DNA of 64,000 nt from DATLED01 sp035525495 (GCA_035525495.1 DATLED010000005.1:1-64000); one strand, 5' to 3'. Numbered from the stretch's first letter, positions 15,679 through 25,057 are shown. Program-made: numbers and translations. The notes: generated from the sequence alone by a model not told the origin.

Positions 15679-16914
15679 TCACGCCGCCTGTTCGCCGTCG
15701 TGGGCGATCAGGGTCAGCTGACGCCACAACAGGACGACCAACACCGCCGAGCCGACGAACGCGAACCAGAACGGAGCCGTCACCCCCAGGGCACCGGCCA
15801 CGACGCCCCCGACGGCGCCGCCGGCGACGATGCCGCCCTGCACGCCGATCAGGTACACGCTGCTGACCCGTCCCTGCAGCTCCGTCGGCACCGCCCGCTG
15901 GCGGATGCTCGTCGACGTCGTCCCCCACACGAAGGCGTGCGCCCCGAACACGAACATGATGACCAGGGCGATGGGCGTCGAGGTCGTCAGCGCGAGTGCG
16001 AGGTGGGTCACGGTCTCGATGATGAGGCCGGCCCGCATGAGGTTGCCGAGGCTGACCCGCTTCGCCAGCCTTCCGTACAGACCGGTCGCGGCGACGCCGC
16101 CGCAGGCCGTCGCCGTCGTCAACAACCCGAATCCGACCTCGCCGGCGTGGAGCCGCTCGATGGCATAGAGCACGAGGACGGACCAGGCGGCGCCGAAGGC
16201 CACGTTGAACGTGACGATCGTGATGGCCAGCGTCCGCACCGCCGGGTTGTTCCACAGCCAGCGCCAACCGTCGGCGATCTCGCGCCGGATCCTGGAAGGT
16301 TCGGACGCGTCTCGTCCGTGGGCGGGCAAGATGATCCGCCAAGAGAGCACGGCGCTCGCAAGCATCAGCACCGCCTCGGCGAGAAAGGGCGTGATGGGGG
16401 CCGTCGCGAACATCGCCGCGCCCATGGGCGGCCCGGCGAGCTGGTTGACGGTGACGAACCCCGCCATGATCCGGGCGTTGCCGATGCCGAGGTCGGCCTT
16501 GCCGACGACCATCGGCAGCAGCGTGGCGGTGGTCGTGTCGGCGAACGTCTCCGCCGTCCCGAGCAGGAACAGGGCGATGAGCACGACGACGATCCCGACG
16601 CCGTCGGCGGCGATCGTTGCCGCCACGACGATGAGGATGAGGGCGCGTGCGGTGTGGACCGCGAGCACGATCCTCCTGCGGTCGAAGCGGTCGGCGACGA
16701 CGCCGGCCAGCAGGCCGAAGAGCAGCCACGGAATGCGTTGCAGCACGACCGCGAGCGCCACCACGAACGGGTCGTGCGTCTTCGAGGCGACGAGCAACGG
16801 GCCGGCCGCGAGACCGATGCCGTCGCCGAGGTTGCTCACCCACGACGAGGCGAGCAGCCACCGGAACGGGCGACCCAACCGCGTCGGGGCGATGGCGTCG
16901 AAGACGCGGCTCAA
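15679..16914 (-). CDS. MFS transporter (MFS_3/EntS-like)
   Basis: A 411-residue integral membrane protein with about 12 hydrophobic segments. It has the conserved loop motif VADRFDRRRIVLAVH between helices 2 and 3 and a second copy of the family pattern (LYGRLAKRVSLGNLM) in the second half. The best-supported start is TTG 16914; no ATG or GTG occurs in frame upstream. It is divergent from the methyltransferase gene at 16970 with only 55 nt between them. Family members export siderophores, macrolides or other small molecules; the substrate here is unknown. Confidence 0.8.
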   Translation of the reverse strand: MSRVFDAIAPTRLGRPFRWLLASSWVSNLGDGIGLAAGPLLVASKTHDPFVVALAVVLQRIPWLLFGLLAGVVADRFDRRRIVLAVHTARALILIVVAATIAADGVGIVVVLIALFLLGTAETFADTTTATLLPMVVGKADLGIGNARIMAGFVTVNQLAGPPMGAAMFATAPITPFLAEAVLMLASAVLSWRIILPAHGRDASEPSRIRREIADGWRWLWNNPAVRTLAITIVTFNVAFGAAWSVLVLYAIERLHAGEVGFGLLTTATACGGVAATGLYGRLAKRVSLGNLMRAGLIIETVTHLALALTTSTPIALVIMFVFGAHAFVWGTTSTSIRQRAVPTELQGRVSSVYLIGVQGGIVAGGAVGGVVAGALGVTAPFWFAFVGSAVLVVLLWRQLTLIAHDGEQAA

Positions 16915-16969
16915 GGTCGTCGGGAGAAATGCATGCGGGGCGTGATCCTGTCATCGGTACGGTCCTTCC

Positions 16970-17866
16970 GTGATCTACCAGCACCCCCTCGCCTACCTGC
17001 TCGGTCTCGAAGGCCTTGCCCTGTTGCGGGCCTGGGCCGGTGATCACGACCGCGCGTTCGTCGAGGAGCGCCTCGACGAGGTCCGGCGCCTGCTCGCCCG
17101 GGAGGACCTGTCCACCCATGCCGGCGTGGAGGTCGCGCGCGCCGACGTCGCCGCCGGATACCGGGACTGGGCACGCACGTACGACGACGAGCCCCGCAAC
17201 ACGCTCTTCGAGATCGACGAGCCGATCGTGCACGGCGTCCTCGACGGCCTCCGATCGGGCCAGGCGCTCGACGCCGCGTGTGGGACCGGTCGCTTCGCCG
17301 CCTCCTTGGTGGCGCGCGGCCACCAGGTCATCGGCGTCGACGCCTCGCCGGAGATGCTCGCCGTCGCGCGGACGCAGATCCCCGAGGCGGAGTTCCGCCT
17401 CGGTGACGTCACCGCCCTTCCCGTCGAGGATGCGTCCGTGGACCTCGTGGTCTGCGGGTTGGCGCTCTCCCACGTCGCGTCGCTCCCGACGGCGATGACC
17501 GAGTTCGCCCGCGTCCTCCGGCCCGGTGGGGACCTCGTCATCTCCGACGTCCACCACGACCTGGTGTTCCGGGGCTCGGTCGTGAAGGCGATCGGTCCGG
17601 CGGGTGAACCCGGCCTCGTGGCGACCCACCTCCACACGCCAGGCGACTACCTCCGCGCGGCACTCGATGTCGGACTCGACGTGCGGCGGTGCGAGGAACC
17701 TCGCCTGCCGTCGACCGACGCCCGCGCCGGGGGACCGATGCAGGACGTCGGGATCGGCGAGTGGGCGGACTGGCCGTGGTCACTCATCCCCATCGTCCCG
17801 GAGGCGACCCGGGTGGCGTGGGCCACCCCGGCGCTGGTCATCTGGCACTTCCGTCGATCCCGGTGA
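16970..17866 (+). CDS. Class I SAM-dependent methyltransferase
   Basis: A 298-residue protein with a helical N-terminal domain (residues 1-85) followed by a Methyltransf_11 core. Motif I is ALDAACGTGRFAASL, then GVDASPEMLAVAR, the GDVTALPVEDASVDLVVC region and FARVLRPGGDLVISD. The start is GTG 16970 with the -10 box TACGGT ending 6 nt before it (leaderless). The 3' end overlaps the convergent DUF2237 gene by 29 nt. The substrate is unknown. All motifs are intact, unlike the pseudogene at 5600-6115. Confidence 0.85.
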   Translation: MIYQHPLAYLLGLEGLALLRAWAGDHDRAFVEERLDEVRRLLAREDLSTHAGVEVARADVAAGYRDWARTYDDEPRNTLFEIDEPIVHGVLDGLRSGQALDAACGTGRFAASLVARGHQVIGVDASPEMLAVARTQIPEAEFRLGDVTALPVEDASVDLVVCGLALSHVASLPTAMTEFARVLRPGGDLVISDVHHDLVFRGSVVKAIGPAGEPGLVATHLHTPGDYLRAALDVGLDVRRCEEPRLPSTDARAGGPMQDVGIGEWADWPWSLIPIVPEATRVAWATPALVIWHFRRSR

Positions 17867-18245
17867 GGTCGTCGGGCACGTCGACGGCATGCTCCTCCAG
17901 TGCGTCGAGAGGGACGAGGTCGAGCACCCGGGCGTTCGTCGATGCCAGCACGACGGGCGCGGCCGTGCCGTCGCGGTAGGCGCGGAGCCAGTTCACGGCC
18001 GTGACGCACCACCGGTCGCCGGGCACGAGGCCGGGAAAGCCGTACGCGGGCATCGGCGTCGACAGGTCGTTCCCGATCGCTCGCTGGTGCTCGAGGAACT
18101 CCGCGGTCACCACCGCGCAGATGGTGTGGCTGCCGCGATCGTCGGGCCCGGTCCTGCACGCACCGTCGCGGTAGAAGCCCGTGACCGGATCGATCCCACA
18201 CGGCGCCAGATCGCCCCCGAGCACGTTGCGCTCTCCGTCGCTCAT
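17838..18245 (-). CDS. DUF2237 family protein
   Basis: A 135-residue protein matching the DUF2237 pattern: NVLGGDLAPCGIDPVTGFYRDG near the N-terminus, TICAVVTAEFLEHQ, then FPGLVPGDRWCVTAVNW and a final LDALEEHAVDVPDDL. The conserved cysteines and the GDRWC element suggest a small metal- or cofactor-binding domain, but no function is established. The start is ATG 18245, 5 nt after the stop of the DinB-like gene, so it is third in a minus-strand operon. It overlaps the methyltransferase gene end for end. Confidence 0.75.
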   Translation of the reverse strand: MSDGERNVLGGDLAPCGIDPVTGFYRDGACRTGPDDRGSHTICAVVTAEFLEHQRAIGNDLSTPMPAYGFPGLVPGDRWCVTAVNWLRAYRDGTAAPVVLASTNARVLDLVPLDALEEHAVDVPDDLTGIDGSAR

Positions 18246-18250
18246 GGTCG

Positions 18251-18919
18251 TCAGGCGGTCGTCGGTTGCGTGTCTCGGACCCGGGCGGCAAAGGCCTCGG
18301 CACCGTCGCCGCGAAGCTCGGCGAGCGGCTGTCGCCGGCCGAGGAGCGACATCAGGATCGCCTCGCCCGGACCCTCGACGAGCGGCCCGGTGCCCCAACT
18401 CCACGGCACGTCCTCGGCGCGGAACGAGAACCCCGTCGACCGCTTCTTGGCGCCGAGCACGTTCCCGAGTCCGGGCGCGCCATCGAGCGTCGCCAGCAGC
18501 CGGTCCTCCGGGACGACACGGTGATGGCCGAGGGCGCGGCGGATGTCCTGGTGGTGCACGAGGCGATCCAACAGGACGACACGGGCAGGAAAGACCTTGC
18601 ACGTCCCGGCCCACGCGTCACGCCCGTCGAAGTCGGCGAGGAGCTGCGCCGGCGTGCGCCCCTCGGCGCGGGCGGTCGAGTAGGCACGGCCGGACTTGTC
18701 GGACGAGAAGCCGTAGCGGGCGAGTCGCACCGGCAACGTCAGGAGACGCAGCTCGTTGCCGTCGAGGATGTGCCCGACGACGTCCCGCACCCGCCACCCC
18801 TCGCACAACGAGGGCTGCTCCCAATCGGCGTCCGCGAGCGAGTGGAGGTACGCCGAGAAGTCGGCGTTCTCGGCGTCGTGCAGGCGACGGAGCTCGTCCT
18901 TCCCGACGGTCGCAGTCAC
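18251..18919 (-). CDS. Mycothiol-dependent maleylpyruvate isomerase-like (DinB-fold) enzyme
   Basis: A 222-residue four-helix-bundle protein. It has the N-terminal LCEGWRVRDVVGHIL motif and the LVHHQDIRRAL motif whose His residues bind the metal in mycothiol-dependent DinB enzymes (the TIGR03083 type). The start is GTG 18919, overlapping the stop of the SnoaL-like gene as GTGA. Such proteins transfer or isomerise with mycothiol, the actinobacterial thiol, and this supports the taxonomic call. The specific substrate is unknown. The C-terminal region (EGPGEAILMSLLGRRQPLAEL) is also typical. Confidence 0.8.
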   Translation of the reverse strand: MTATVGKDELRRLHDAENADFSAYLHSLADADWEQPSLCEGWRVRDVVGHILDGNELRLLTLPVRLARYGFSSDKSGRAYSTARAEGRTPAQLLADFDGRDAWAGTCKVFPARVVLLDRLVHHQDIRRALGHHRVVPEDRLLATLDGAPGLGNVLGAKKRSTGFSFRAEDVPWSWGTGPLVEGPGEAILMSLLGRRQPLAELRGDGAEAFAARVRDTQPTTA

Positions 18920-19284
18920 TCCGGCTTCGGCGGGAACGGCCCGAAGAACCCGACGATCCGCTGCAGCCGTCCATCGGCGGCGAGCTCGCAGACGTCGAAC
19001 CCCTCGATCGTCGTCGCGCCAGACCCGTCGACCATGGCCCACGCGAACCGCGCCCACCCGTTGTGCTCCTCGACGCCGGACGTCGGTTCGATGCGCGCGC
19101 CCGGGAACATCTCCCGGAAGCCGGCGATGTGCGACAGCAGCGCCTCCCGGCCCGACACCGACGCCGTGGGATCGCAGTACGACCCGTCGTCCGCCCATGC
19201 CGATTCGAGGAGCTGGCGGCGCCTGGCCTCGTCGGGTTCGTTCCACGATTCGCCGTAGGCCGTCACCGTCTCTGTGGCATCCAT
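18916..19284 (-). CDS. SnoaL/NTF2-like protein
   Basis: A 122-residue alpha+beta cone-fold protein: YGESWNEPDEARRRQLLESA, the WADDGSYCDP turn, the GREALLSHIAGFREMFPG helix and four C-terminal strands ending IVGFFGPFPP. It is the first gene of a three-gene operon with the DinB-like and DUF2237 genes. The start is ATG 19284, with the -10 box TACCTT ending 6 nt upstream and no ribosome site (leaderless). SnoaL-like proteins bind or isomerise small hydrophobic ligands; nothing here identifies the ligand. Confidence 0.75.
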   Translation of the reverse strand: MDATETVTAYGESWNEPDEARRRQLLESAWADDGSYCDPTASVSGREALLSHIAGFREMFPGARIEPTSGVEEHNGWARFAWAMVDGSGATTIEGFDVCELAADGRLQRIVGFFGPFPPKPE

Positions 19285-19388
19285 GCGAGAAAGGTACCTG
19301 CGTCAGCCGCCCGCCACCCGGGCCACCGCCTCCCCAGCTCCCGGCATCGCCGCGTCCTGTCCGTTGCGGCGGGTGCGACGGCCCCTGC

Positions 19389-20231
19389 TCAGACCCCGTA
19401 GGACTTGGCGAGGAGGCCCCGCAGCTTCTCCGGGGGCATCGACCCGCGCGCCGCGACCATGCCTGCAGACGACGCCGGGACGACCACGCGCGCCGGCGGC
19501 GGGTCGGCGTCGACGGCGTCGGCGATGGCGGTGGCCACCTCACCGGGGTCGTCGCTCTGGCGCATCATCGCGGCGTGGCGGTCGAGCATCGTCCGCAGGC
19601 GCTCCGCGTACGGCGACGAGGGCTCGATGGCGTTGCGGACGTCGTCGACCCCCGCGATCATCGGCGTGTCGTACGCGCCGGGCGCCACATTCGTCACATG
19701 AATGCCGAATGGCGCCACCTCCGCGGCCAGAGCCTCGCCGAGGGCGTCGACGGCATGCTTGCTGGCGGCGTAGGCGCCCATGAACGGTGGGGCCAGGAAC
19801 GCCGCCATCGACGTGACGTTCACGACGTGTCCGGCGCCACGCGCTCGCATCGCGGGGAGGACGGCCTGGATCACGCGGAGCGTCCCGAAGACATTGGTGT
19901 CGAACACCGACGAGAGCGACTCGGCGGTGAGCTCCTCGACGGCGGAGCCGGAGGCCACGCCGGCGTTGTTCACGACCACGTCGATTCCTCCGGCGACATC
20001 CTCGACGTGGGCGACGGCAGCCCGGATCGATGCCTCATCGAGGACGTCCAGTTGCACGACCTCGACCCGGGCGGCGATCTCCGCGCCGGCGTCCTCGAGA
20101 GCGGACCGGAGCGCACCGGCTCGCGAGGGATCGCGCATCGAGGCGAACACCCGGTCGCCTCGCCTCGCCAGCTCCACTGCGGTGAGGAGGCCGAATCCGC
20201 TGGAGCTCCCGGTGACGAGGACGACGCGCAT
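19389..20231 (-). CDS. Short-chain dehydrogenase/reductase
   Basis: A 280-residue classical SDR. The dinucleotide motif TGSSSGFG (residues 7-14) is followed by NNAG, the catalytic Ser in VTSMAAF and YxxxK in YAASKHAV, so the full active site is present. The C-terminal extension after residue 200 is longer than in minimal FabG-type enzymes and resembles retinol- or steroid-type SDRs. The start is ATG 20231 with the -10 box TACGGT ending 6 nt upstream (leaderless). It is probably an NADP-dependent oxidoreductase; the substrate is unknown. Confidence 0.85.
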   Translation of the reverse strand: MRVVLVTGSSSGFGLLTAVELARRGDRVFASMRDPSRAGALRSALEDAGAEIAARVEVVQLDVLDEASIRAAVAHVEDVAGGIDVVVNNAGVASGSAVEELTAESLSSVFDTNVFGTLRVIQAVLPAMRARGAGHVVNVTSMAAFLAPPFMGAYAASKHAVDALGEALAAEVAPFGIHVTNVAPGAYDTPMIAGVDDVRNAIEPSSPYAERLRTMLDRHAAMMRQSDDPGEVATAIADAVDADPPPARVVVPASSAGMVAARGSMPPEKLRGLLAKSYGV

Positions 20232-20257
20232 GCGCGAACCGTACCGACCGCTGGCGG

Positions 20258-21550
20258 TCAGGCGCGTTCCCAGACGCCTCGAAGCCCGTCGACGGCAGCC
20301 CAGCCCACGGCCGTGGCCGGAGGGCTGGGGCGTTCGGCGCCGGTCAGGTCGAGCGTCGCCGCGATGCTCCGCCGACCGGACTCGCCCGTCACGACGACCT
20401 CCAGGCGCTCGTTGGCCACGGCGCCGATCTCGAGCACGCCGTCGGTCAACCAGGGACGGTCGCGCCGGAACGCGATCAGCCGGCGGTGGACGTCCTCGAG
20501 GTCGACATCGCGGCGGAGATCGTCCAACCGAGGGCGGATGGCGTCGTCGCCGCCGGCTCCGTCGCTCTTCTCGCCCAGCGCGCCCCACTCGTCGCCGTAG
20601 TAGACGCACACCGTCCCCGGCAGGACGAACAGCGCAGTGAGCACGACCTCGAGATGGCGCCGGTCTTCGAGACGTGACGCCAGGCGGGTGACGTCGTGAT
20701 TGCCGCCGAACGTGACCGGGACGAACGTCGTCGCCATCTCGGCGTGGCGGCGCAGCGCCCAGGCGAGCTCGAAGAGGTTGCGGTCGTTGCACGCGCTCCA
20801 ACAGGCCTTGTGCAGCTCGTACTGCGTCACCGAGTGGAGCCCGGATTCGGCGACGAACCCGGCGTAGTCGCCGTGGATCATCTCGCCGAAGAGGAAGGCG
20901 TCGTGGTGGGCGCCGAGCACGCGGCGGCTCACGTCGGCGAGGAACGGGCGTGGGAGGGCGTAGGCCACGTCGAAGCGCCACCCATCGGCTCCACGCTGCA
21001 ACCAGTGGAGGCAGACGTCGGCCGCCCAGTCGAGGACCTCCGACGAGTGGTGGTTCAGGGCGACGAGCTCAGGATGGCCCTCGAAGTCGCGGTAGCCGAA
21101 CCCGTCGTCGCCGTGTCCAGCGGCGTCCCAGTCGATGCAGAACCAGTCGACTGACGAAGACGCGTTCCTGCGTTCCAGGACATCGACGAACCGGGGGAAG
21201 GCGCGGCCGACGTGGTTGAGGACGCCGTCGAGGACGAGGCGCAGCCCGCGCGCTCGACACCCGGCGACGAGCGCGTCGAAGTCGTCGTCGTCGCCGAGGC
21301 GCTGGTCGATGCGGAACGGGTCGACCGTGTCGTAGCCGTGGGTCGACGACACCGTCACCGGCGTGAGGAGGATGCCGCCGCATCCCAGGGCGGCGACGTG
21401 GTCCAGCCGGTCGAGGATCAGGCGGAGCGCATGGCCGCTGGGCTGCGACGCCGAGACATCGGGGTTGACGTCCGCGGCGCCCGACGCCCGCAGCGCGTGC
21501 AGGTGGTACCAGGACAGGCCGGGCAGCCAGGGCGGCACGTCTCGGCGCAT
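20258..21550 (-). CDS. GH13 alpha-amylase-family glycoside hydrolase
   Basis: A 430-residue (beta/alpha)8 enzyme. Family regions are visible: GILLTPV and DGVLNHVG (region I), GWRFDVAY with the nucleophile Asp194, FGEMI with the acid Glu223, and FGGNHD with His285-Asp286 as the transition-state stabiliser. No signal peptide is seen, so it probably acts in the cytoplasm on alpha-glucans, trehalose-type or malto-oligosaccharide substrates. It is shorter than typical amylases and lacks an obvious carbohydrate-binding module. The start is ATG 21550; an imperfect -10 (TAGACA) sits 6 nt upstream. It lies 26 nt upstream of the SDR gene at 20231. Confidence 0.85.
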   Translation of the reverse strand: MRRDVPPWLPGLSWYHLHALRASGAADVNPDVSASQPSGHALRLILDRLDHVAALGCGGILLTPVTVSSTHGYDTVDPFRIDQRLGDDDDFDALVAGCRARGLRLVLDGVLNHVGRAFPRFVDVLERRNASSSVDWFCIDWDAAGHGDDGFGYRDFEGHPELVALNHHSSEVLDWAADVCLHWLQRGADGWRFDVAYALPRPFLADVSRRVLGAHHDAFLFGEMIHGDYAGFVAESGLHSVTQYELHKACWSACNDRNLFELAWALRRHAEMATTFVPVTFGGNHDVTRLASRLEDRRHLEVVLTALFVLPGTVCVYYGDEWGALGEKSDGAGGDDAIRPRLDDLRRDVDLEDVHRRLIAFRRDRPWLTDGVLEIGAVANERLEVVVTGESGRRSIAATLDLTGAERPSPPATAVGWAAVDGLRGVWERA

Positions 21551-21608
21551 CCGGGATGTCTAGCCCCGGTGTGACAGCCGCCGATCCGGACGAATAGGTT
21601 CCTCGGCC

Positions 21609-22388
21609 ATGGCACTCGACCTCAACGGCACCTCTTCGATCGTCACCGGTGGGGGCTCCGGCCTCGGTGAAGCCACCGCCCGACTGCTCGCCTCGCGCGG
21701 CGCGAAGGTCGTCATCGCCGACCTGAAGGACGACCGCAACGTGGCCGGCGAGGTCGGTGGCGTCTTCGTCCAGTGCGACGTCACCAACCCCGAGCAGGTC
21801 ATCCAGGCGTGCGACACCGCGCTCGAGATGGGCCCGCTGCGCAGCCTCGTGACCGCTGCAGGCATCGGCATGGCGACCCGTACGATCGGGCGCGACGCGT
21901 CGTACGACTCGGCCCACAACCTCGACCTGTTCCGTCGCGTCATCGAGATCAACCTCGTCGGGACGTTCAACTGCGTCCGCCTGGCCGCCACCGCCATGAG
22001 CCGAACCGAGCCCGCCGACGACGACAACCACCGCGGGGCCATCGTCACCGTCTCCTCCGTCGCCGGCCTCGAGGGCCAGATCGGGCAGGTGAGCTACTCC
22101 GCGTCCAAGGGTGGCGTCATCGGCATGGTCCACCCCATGGCTCGCGACCTCGCCGTAGTCGGCGTCCGGGTCAACTGCATCGCCCCCGGCCTGATCGACA
22201 CGCCCATCTACGGCCAGGGGAAGGCGTCGGAGGATTTCAAGGCGAACCTCAAGCGCGACGTGCTCTTCCCTGACCGCCTCGGCACTGCGGACGAGTTCGC
22301 CACCATGGCCGTCGAGCTCATCACGAACACCTACATGAACATGCAGACGATCCGCGTCGACGGAGGCATCCGCTTCCAGCCCAAGTGA
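21609..22388 (+). CDS. Short-chain dehydrogenase, HSD10/3-hydroxyacyl-CoA dehydrogenase-like
   Basis: A 259-residue SDR with TGGGSGLGEATA (cofactor), IADLKDD (acidic end of beta-2, suggesting NAD preference), TAAGIG, the catalytic Ser in VSSVAGLEGQIGQ and YSASKGG. The GQIGQ loop and IDTPIY after the active site recall type II 3-hydroxyacyl-CoA dehydrogenases (HSD17B10-like), suggesting beta-oxidation or a related oxidation of acyl or branched substrates. The start is ATG 21609 with the -10 box TAGGTT ending 8 nt upstream. It ends 31 nt before the convergent MFS gene. Confidence 0.82.
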   Translation: MALDLNGTSSIVTGGGSGLGEATARLLASRGAKVVIADLKDDRNVAGEVGGVFVQCDVTNPEQVIQACDTALEMGPLRSLVTAAGIGMATRTIGRDASYDSAHNLDLFRRVIEINLVGTFNCVRLAATAMSRTEPADDDNHRGAIVTVSSVAGLEGQIGQVSYSASKGGVIGMVHPMARDLAVVGVRVNCIAPGLIDTPIYGQGKASEDFKANLKRDVLFPDRLGTADEFATMAVELITNTYMNMQTIRVDGGIRFQPK

Positions 22389-22419
22389 CCTGAGCGCGGC
22401 CCGGTCGTTCTGGGTGGTC

Positions 22420-23823
22420 TCAGCGACCGTCGAGGTCGTTGAACCCACCCAGAACCGGGGGATTCGGTTCCTTTGGCAGTCGACGGGCCGCGAGGCAGGC
22501 CATGGCGCCGGCGCCGAGGGCGAGGCCGAAGGCGACGGCGATCCCAGGTCGAGGGCTGGCCCCGGCCCGCTCGCCGAAGGCCACGGCGGCGCCGCCGAGG
22601 CCGGTGCCCACCGCCATCCCGAGCACGTCGGAGAGCTGCAGCGCGGAGGTGGCGCTGCCCTCGCGTCCCGCGGGCGCCGCGGCCAGCAGGATCAGCGACA
22701 GTCCGCTGTAGGACAGGCCCATGCCGAGTCCGGCGATGGTCCAGCCCAGGGCGGCGAGTGGGATGGGGACGGCGTCCACGAGCACCGCCGCCGACACCGC
22801 CGAACCGGCGACGAGGCACGCGAACCCGGTGCGCACGAACTGCGCCCGACCGCGGAGGTGGCCGCGGCGCTCCTGCAACCAGGCACCGGCGGTCCATGCG
22901 AGCGTCGCCGCCGTGAGCAGGACGCCGGCGGCGGCGGCACGTTGGCCGCGCACGTCCTCGAGGGCCAGCGGGAGGAACGCCTGGGCGCCGAAGAAGGCGA
23001 ACGTCTGCAAGCCGCGCGCCGCGATCGCGGCGGGCAGTCCCTCGGCGGCGCGCACCGTGCCTGGCGGGAGGAGGCGCCGGACCGGTTCGGCGGCGATGGC
23101 GAGACCACCGGCGACGACCGGGATTGCGAGCAACGAGCGCCAGCCGAGGCCTGCGACGACCAGTCCGACGCCGACGGCGAGCCGCGCCGCCAGCGGCACC
23201 CGCGATCGATCGTCGGCGTCGTCGATCGGGTGGTCGCTCGTCGGCGCGCCGAGGCGGAGGAGCGGCGGGATCGCCAGCAACGCGTTCAGGGGGACCAGGG
23301 GAAGGATGGCGGCGAACACCCAGCGCCACCCGACTTCCTCGGCGATCGTGCCCGACACGGCAGGGCCGATCACCCCCGGGAGCACCCACGCCGTCGACAG
23401 CAACGCGAACATCGTCGCCCTCGCCCGGTCCACGAACGCCCGTCCGATGGCGGCGTAGGCGACGGGCGGGATCACGCCCGTGCCGAGGCCTTGGACGAAC
23501 CGGCCAGCGACGAGCACCTCCATCGACGGCGCTGCGCCGGCGATCGACAGGCCGACGGTGAACAGGGCGAGGCCGATGGCGAAGGGGCGGCCCGGGCCGA
23601 GACGGTCGACCGCTCGTCCCGCGACGACGATGCCGATCAGCGACGCCAGCAGCGGCGCCGTGAACGTCCACCCGTAGAGCGACAGGTCGCCGAGGTCCCT
23701 GGCCACCACCGGCATGGCGGTGGCGACGCCGAGGTTCTCGAAAGCGATCGTCGTGATCGTGAGGACGAGGCCGACCGCCAGCGCCTTGCGCTCGCCGACG
23801 CGCTGCGCCGGCGCCTGCGTCAT
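22420..23823 (-). CDS. MFS transporter (drug-efflux type)
   Basis: A 467-residue membrane protein with about 14 hydrophobic segments. The N-terminal half has GIVVAGRAVDRLGPGRPFAIG, the loop 2-3 motif A, and GRFVQGLGTGVIPPVAYA, the motif found in DHA-type drug exporters. The start is ATG 23823, overlapping the stop of the Rieske/DUF2231 gene as ATGA, so the two are co-expressed. The substrate is unknown. The pairing with a Rieske-type membrane protein is unusual but cannot be given a joint function from sequence. Confidence 0.8.
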   Translation of the reverse strand: MTQAPAQRVGERKALAVGLVLTITTIAFENLGVATAMPVVARDLGDLSLYGWTFTAPLLASLIGIVVAGRAVDRLGPGRPFAIGLALFTVGLSIAGAAPSMEVLVAGRFVQGLGTGVIPPVAYAAIGRAFVDRARATMFALLSTAWVLPGVIGPAVSGTIAEEVGWRWVFAAILPLVPLNALLAIPPLLRLGAPTSDHPIDDADDRSRVPLAARLAVGVGLVVAGLGWRSLLAIPVVAGGLAIAAEPVRRLLPPGTVRAAEGLPAAIAARGLQTFAFFGAQAFLPLALEDVRGQRAAAAGVLLTAATLAWTAGAWLQERRGHLRGRAQFVRTGFACLVAGSAVSAAVLVDAVPIPLAALGWTIAGLGMGLSYSGLSLILLAAAPAGREGSATSALQLSDVLGMAVGTGLGGAAVAFGERAGASPRPGIAVAFGLALGAGAMACLAARRLPKEPNPPVLGGFNDLDGR

Positions 23824-24665
23824 CGGCGGCGGACCTCGACGACGCCGTCGAGGACCCGCGCCTCGTAGCGGGGCTGGGGCCGCGTCGCGGGGCCCTGCGC
23901 GACCTCGCCGTCCTCGAGGCGGAAGCGGCTCTGGTGCCAGGGGCACTCGACGCAGCCGACGACGACGTCACCCTCGTGCAGCCGCCCGCCGCGGTGGGTG
24001 CAGCGGTCGGCGAGGGCGAGGAGGCGGTCCCCCTCACGGACGACGAGCACGTCGACTCCGCCGGTCGAGAACGTGACGGGCCGGCCTTCCCGGAGCTCGG
24101 CGGCCGAGCCGGCGGCCGTCCAGTCGCGGGGACCAGGGTCGAAGGCCGTGTTGTCGACGCCGATGCCGAGCGCGTCGACCAGGTGCCCGCCGAGGGCGCC
24201 GCCGACCGTGGCGGCACCTGCACCGAACCAGCCCCAAACGACGCCTTTGGCGCGGCGCCCTCGGACGCGGTGCACGAAGGACACCACATAGCAGGCGAGC
24301 GCGATCGAGTTGGCGGTGGCGTGGACGAGGCCGACGCGCTTCTCGGGCTCGGCGGTGTCCGCCCAGTCGGACGCGCCGCTGACCGCGGTGGGGATCGCCG
24401 ACGCGATTCCGAGCCCGACGAGCATGCGGGCCGCGTTCGCCGACCGCCGGCCACCGATGAGGTCGAGGATCCACGCACTCGTCCAGAACCCGATCGGCAG
24501 GTCGGTGAGGGCAGGGTGGAGTGGGTGGCCGAGCCAGGTGCCCGACACGACGTCCTTGAGCGGTCCCGACGGGATCGCCTTCGACACCGCTTGCATCAAC
24601 GCATCGGCGGGGGCGTCGAGGAAGGAAGCGGATTCGATGGCGTCGGGCAGCCTGCGGGGATCCAT
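23820..24665 (-). CDS. DUF2231 membrane domain fused to a Rieske [2Fe-2S] domain
   Basis: 281 residues. The N-terminal 170 residues form a DUF2231 membrane domain: WLGHPLHPALTDLPIGFWTSAW, then three further hydrophobic helices with a conserved HATANS segment. The C-terminal 100 residues are a Rieske domain with CTHRGG and CPWHQSRF, the Cys-x-His and Cys-x-x-His cluster ligands. The start is ATG 24665 with the -10 box TACGTT ending 6 nt upstream (leaderless). It is likely an electron-transfer protein anchored in the membrane. The partner is unknown. It is first in a two-gene operon with an MFS transporter. Confidence 0.85.
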   Translation of the reverse strand: MDPRRLPDAIESASFLDAPADALMQAVSKAIPSGPLKDVVSGTWLGHPLHPALTDLPIGFWTSAWILDLIGGRRSANAARMLVGLGIASAIPTAVSGASDWADTAEPEKRVGLVHATANSIALACYVVSFVHRVRGRRAKGVVWGWFGAGAATVGGALGGHLVDALGIGVDNTAFDPGPRDWTAAGSAAELREGRPVTFSTGGVDVLVVREGDRLLALADRCTHRGGRLHEGDVVVGCVECPWHQSRFRLEDGEVAQGPATRPQPRYEARVLDGVVEVRRR

Positions 24666-24706
24666 CGTCCGAACGTACCCGCGGCGCTTGCGCGATCGTC
24701 CTCCTC

Positions 24707-25057
24707 GTGGAACTGCGCTCGTTCGACGTCGATGCCGGCCATCACATCGACCGGTTCGGGAGTGACTTCATCCTCTCGCCGCTCGTTCGTCACGACGGAG
24801 GGGCCCGCACGGTGGTGTTGCACCTGCCCGCCGGCGGCGTGGTCGGGGAGCACCCTGCTGTGGCCGACCAGCTCTTCTGTGTCGTGGACGGCGCCGGCTG
24901 GGTGGCCGGGGGCGACGGCGTCCGGCGCGCCATCGCGCGAGGCCAGGCGGCGCACTGGTCGTCGGGCGAGCGGCACCGCGCGGAGACCGACGACGGCCTC
25001 GTGGCGGTGGTGATCGAAGGGACGTTCACGATCGAGGCCCCTAGGGTCGTGACATGA
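24707..25057 (+). CDS. Small cupin-fold protein
   Basis: A 116-residue single cupin domain: VVLHLPAGGVVGEHPAVADQLFCVVDGAGWV, then GQAAHWSSGERHRAET, the two cupin motifs with the His and Glu positions partly conserved. Such small cupins often bind a metal and a small ligand and frequently act as sensors or isomerases. The start is GTG 24707; the upstream hexamer GATCGT ends 7 nt before it, a weak version of the -10 seen elsewhere. The stop overlaps the aldo/keto reductase start as ATGA, so the genes are coupled. Confidence 0.65.
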   Translation: MELRSFDVDAGHHIDRFGSDFILSPLVRHDGGARTVVLHLPAGGVVGEHPAVADQLFCVVDGAGWVAGGDGVRRAIARGQAAHWSSGERHRAETDDGLVAVVIEGTFTIEAPRVVT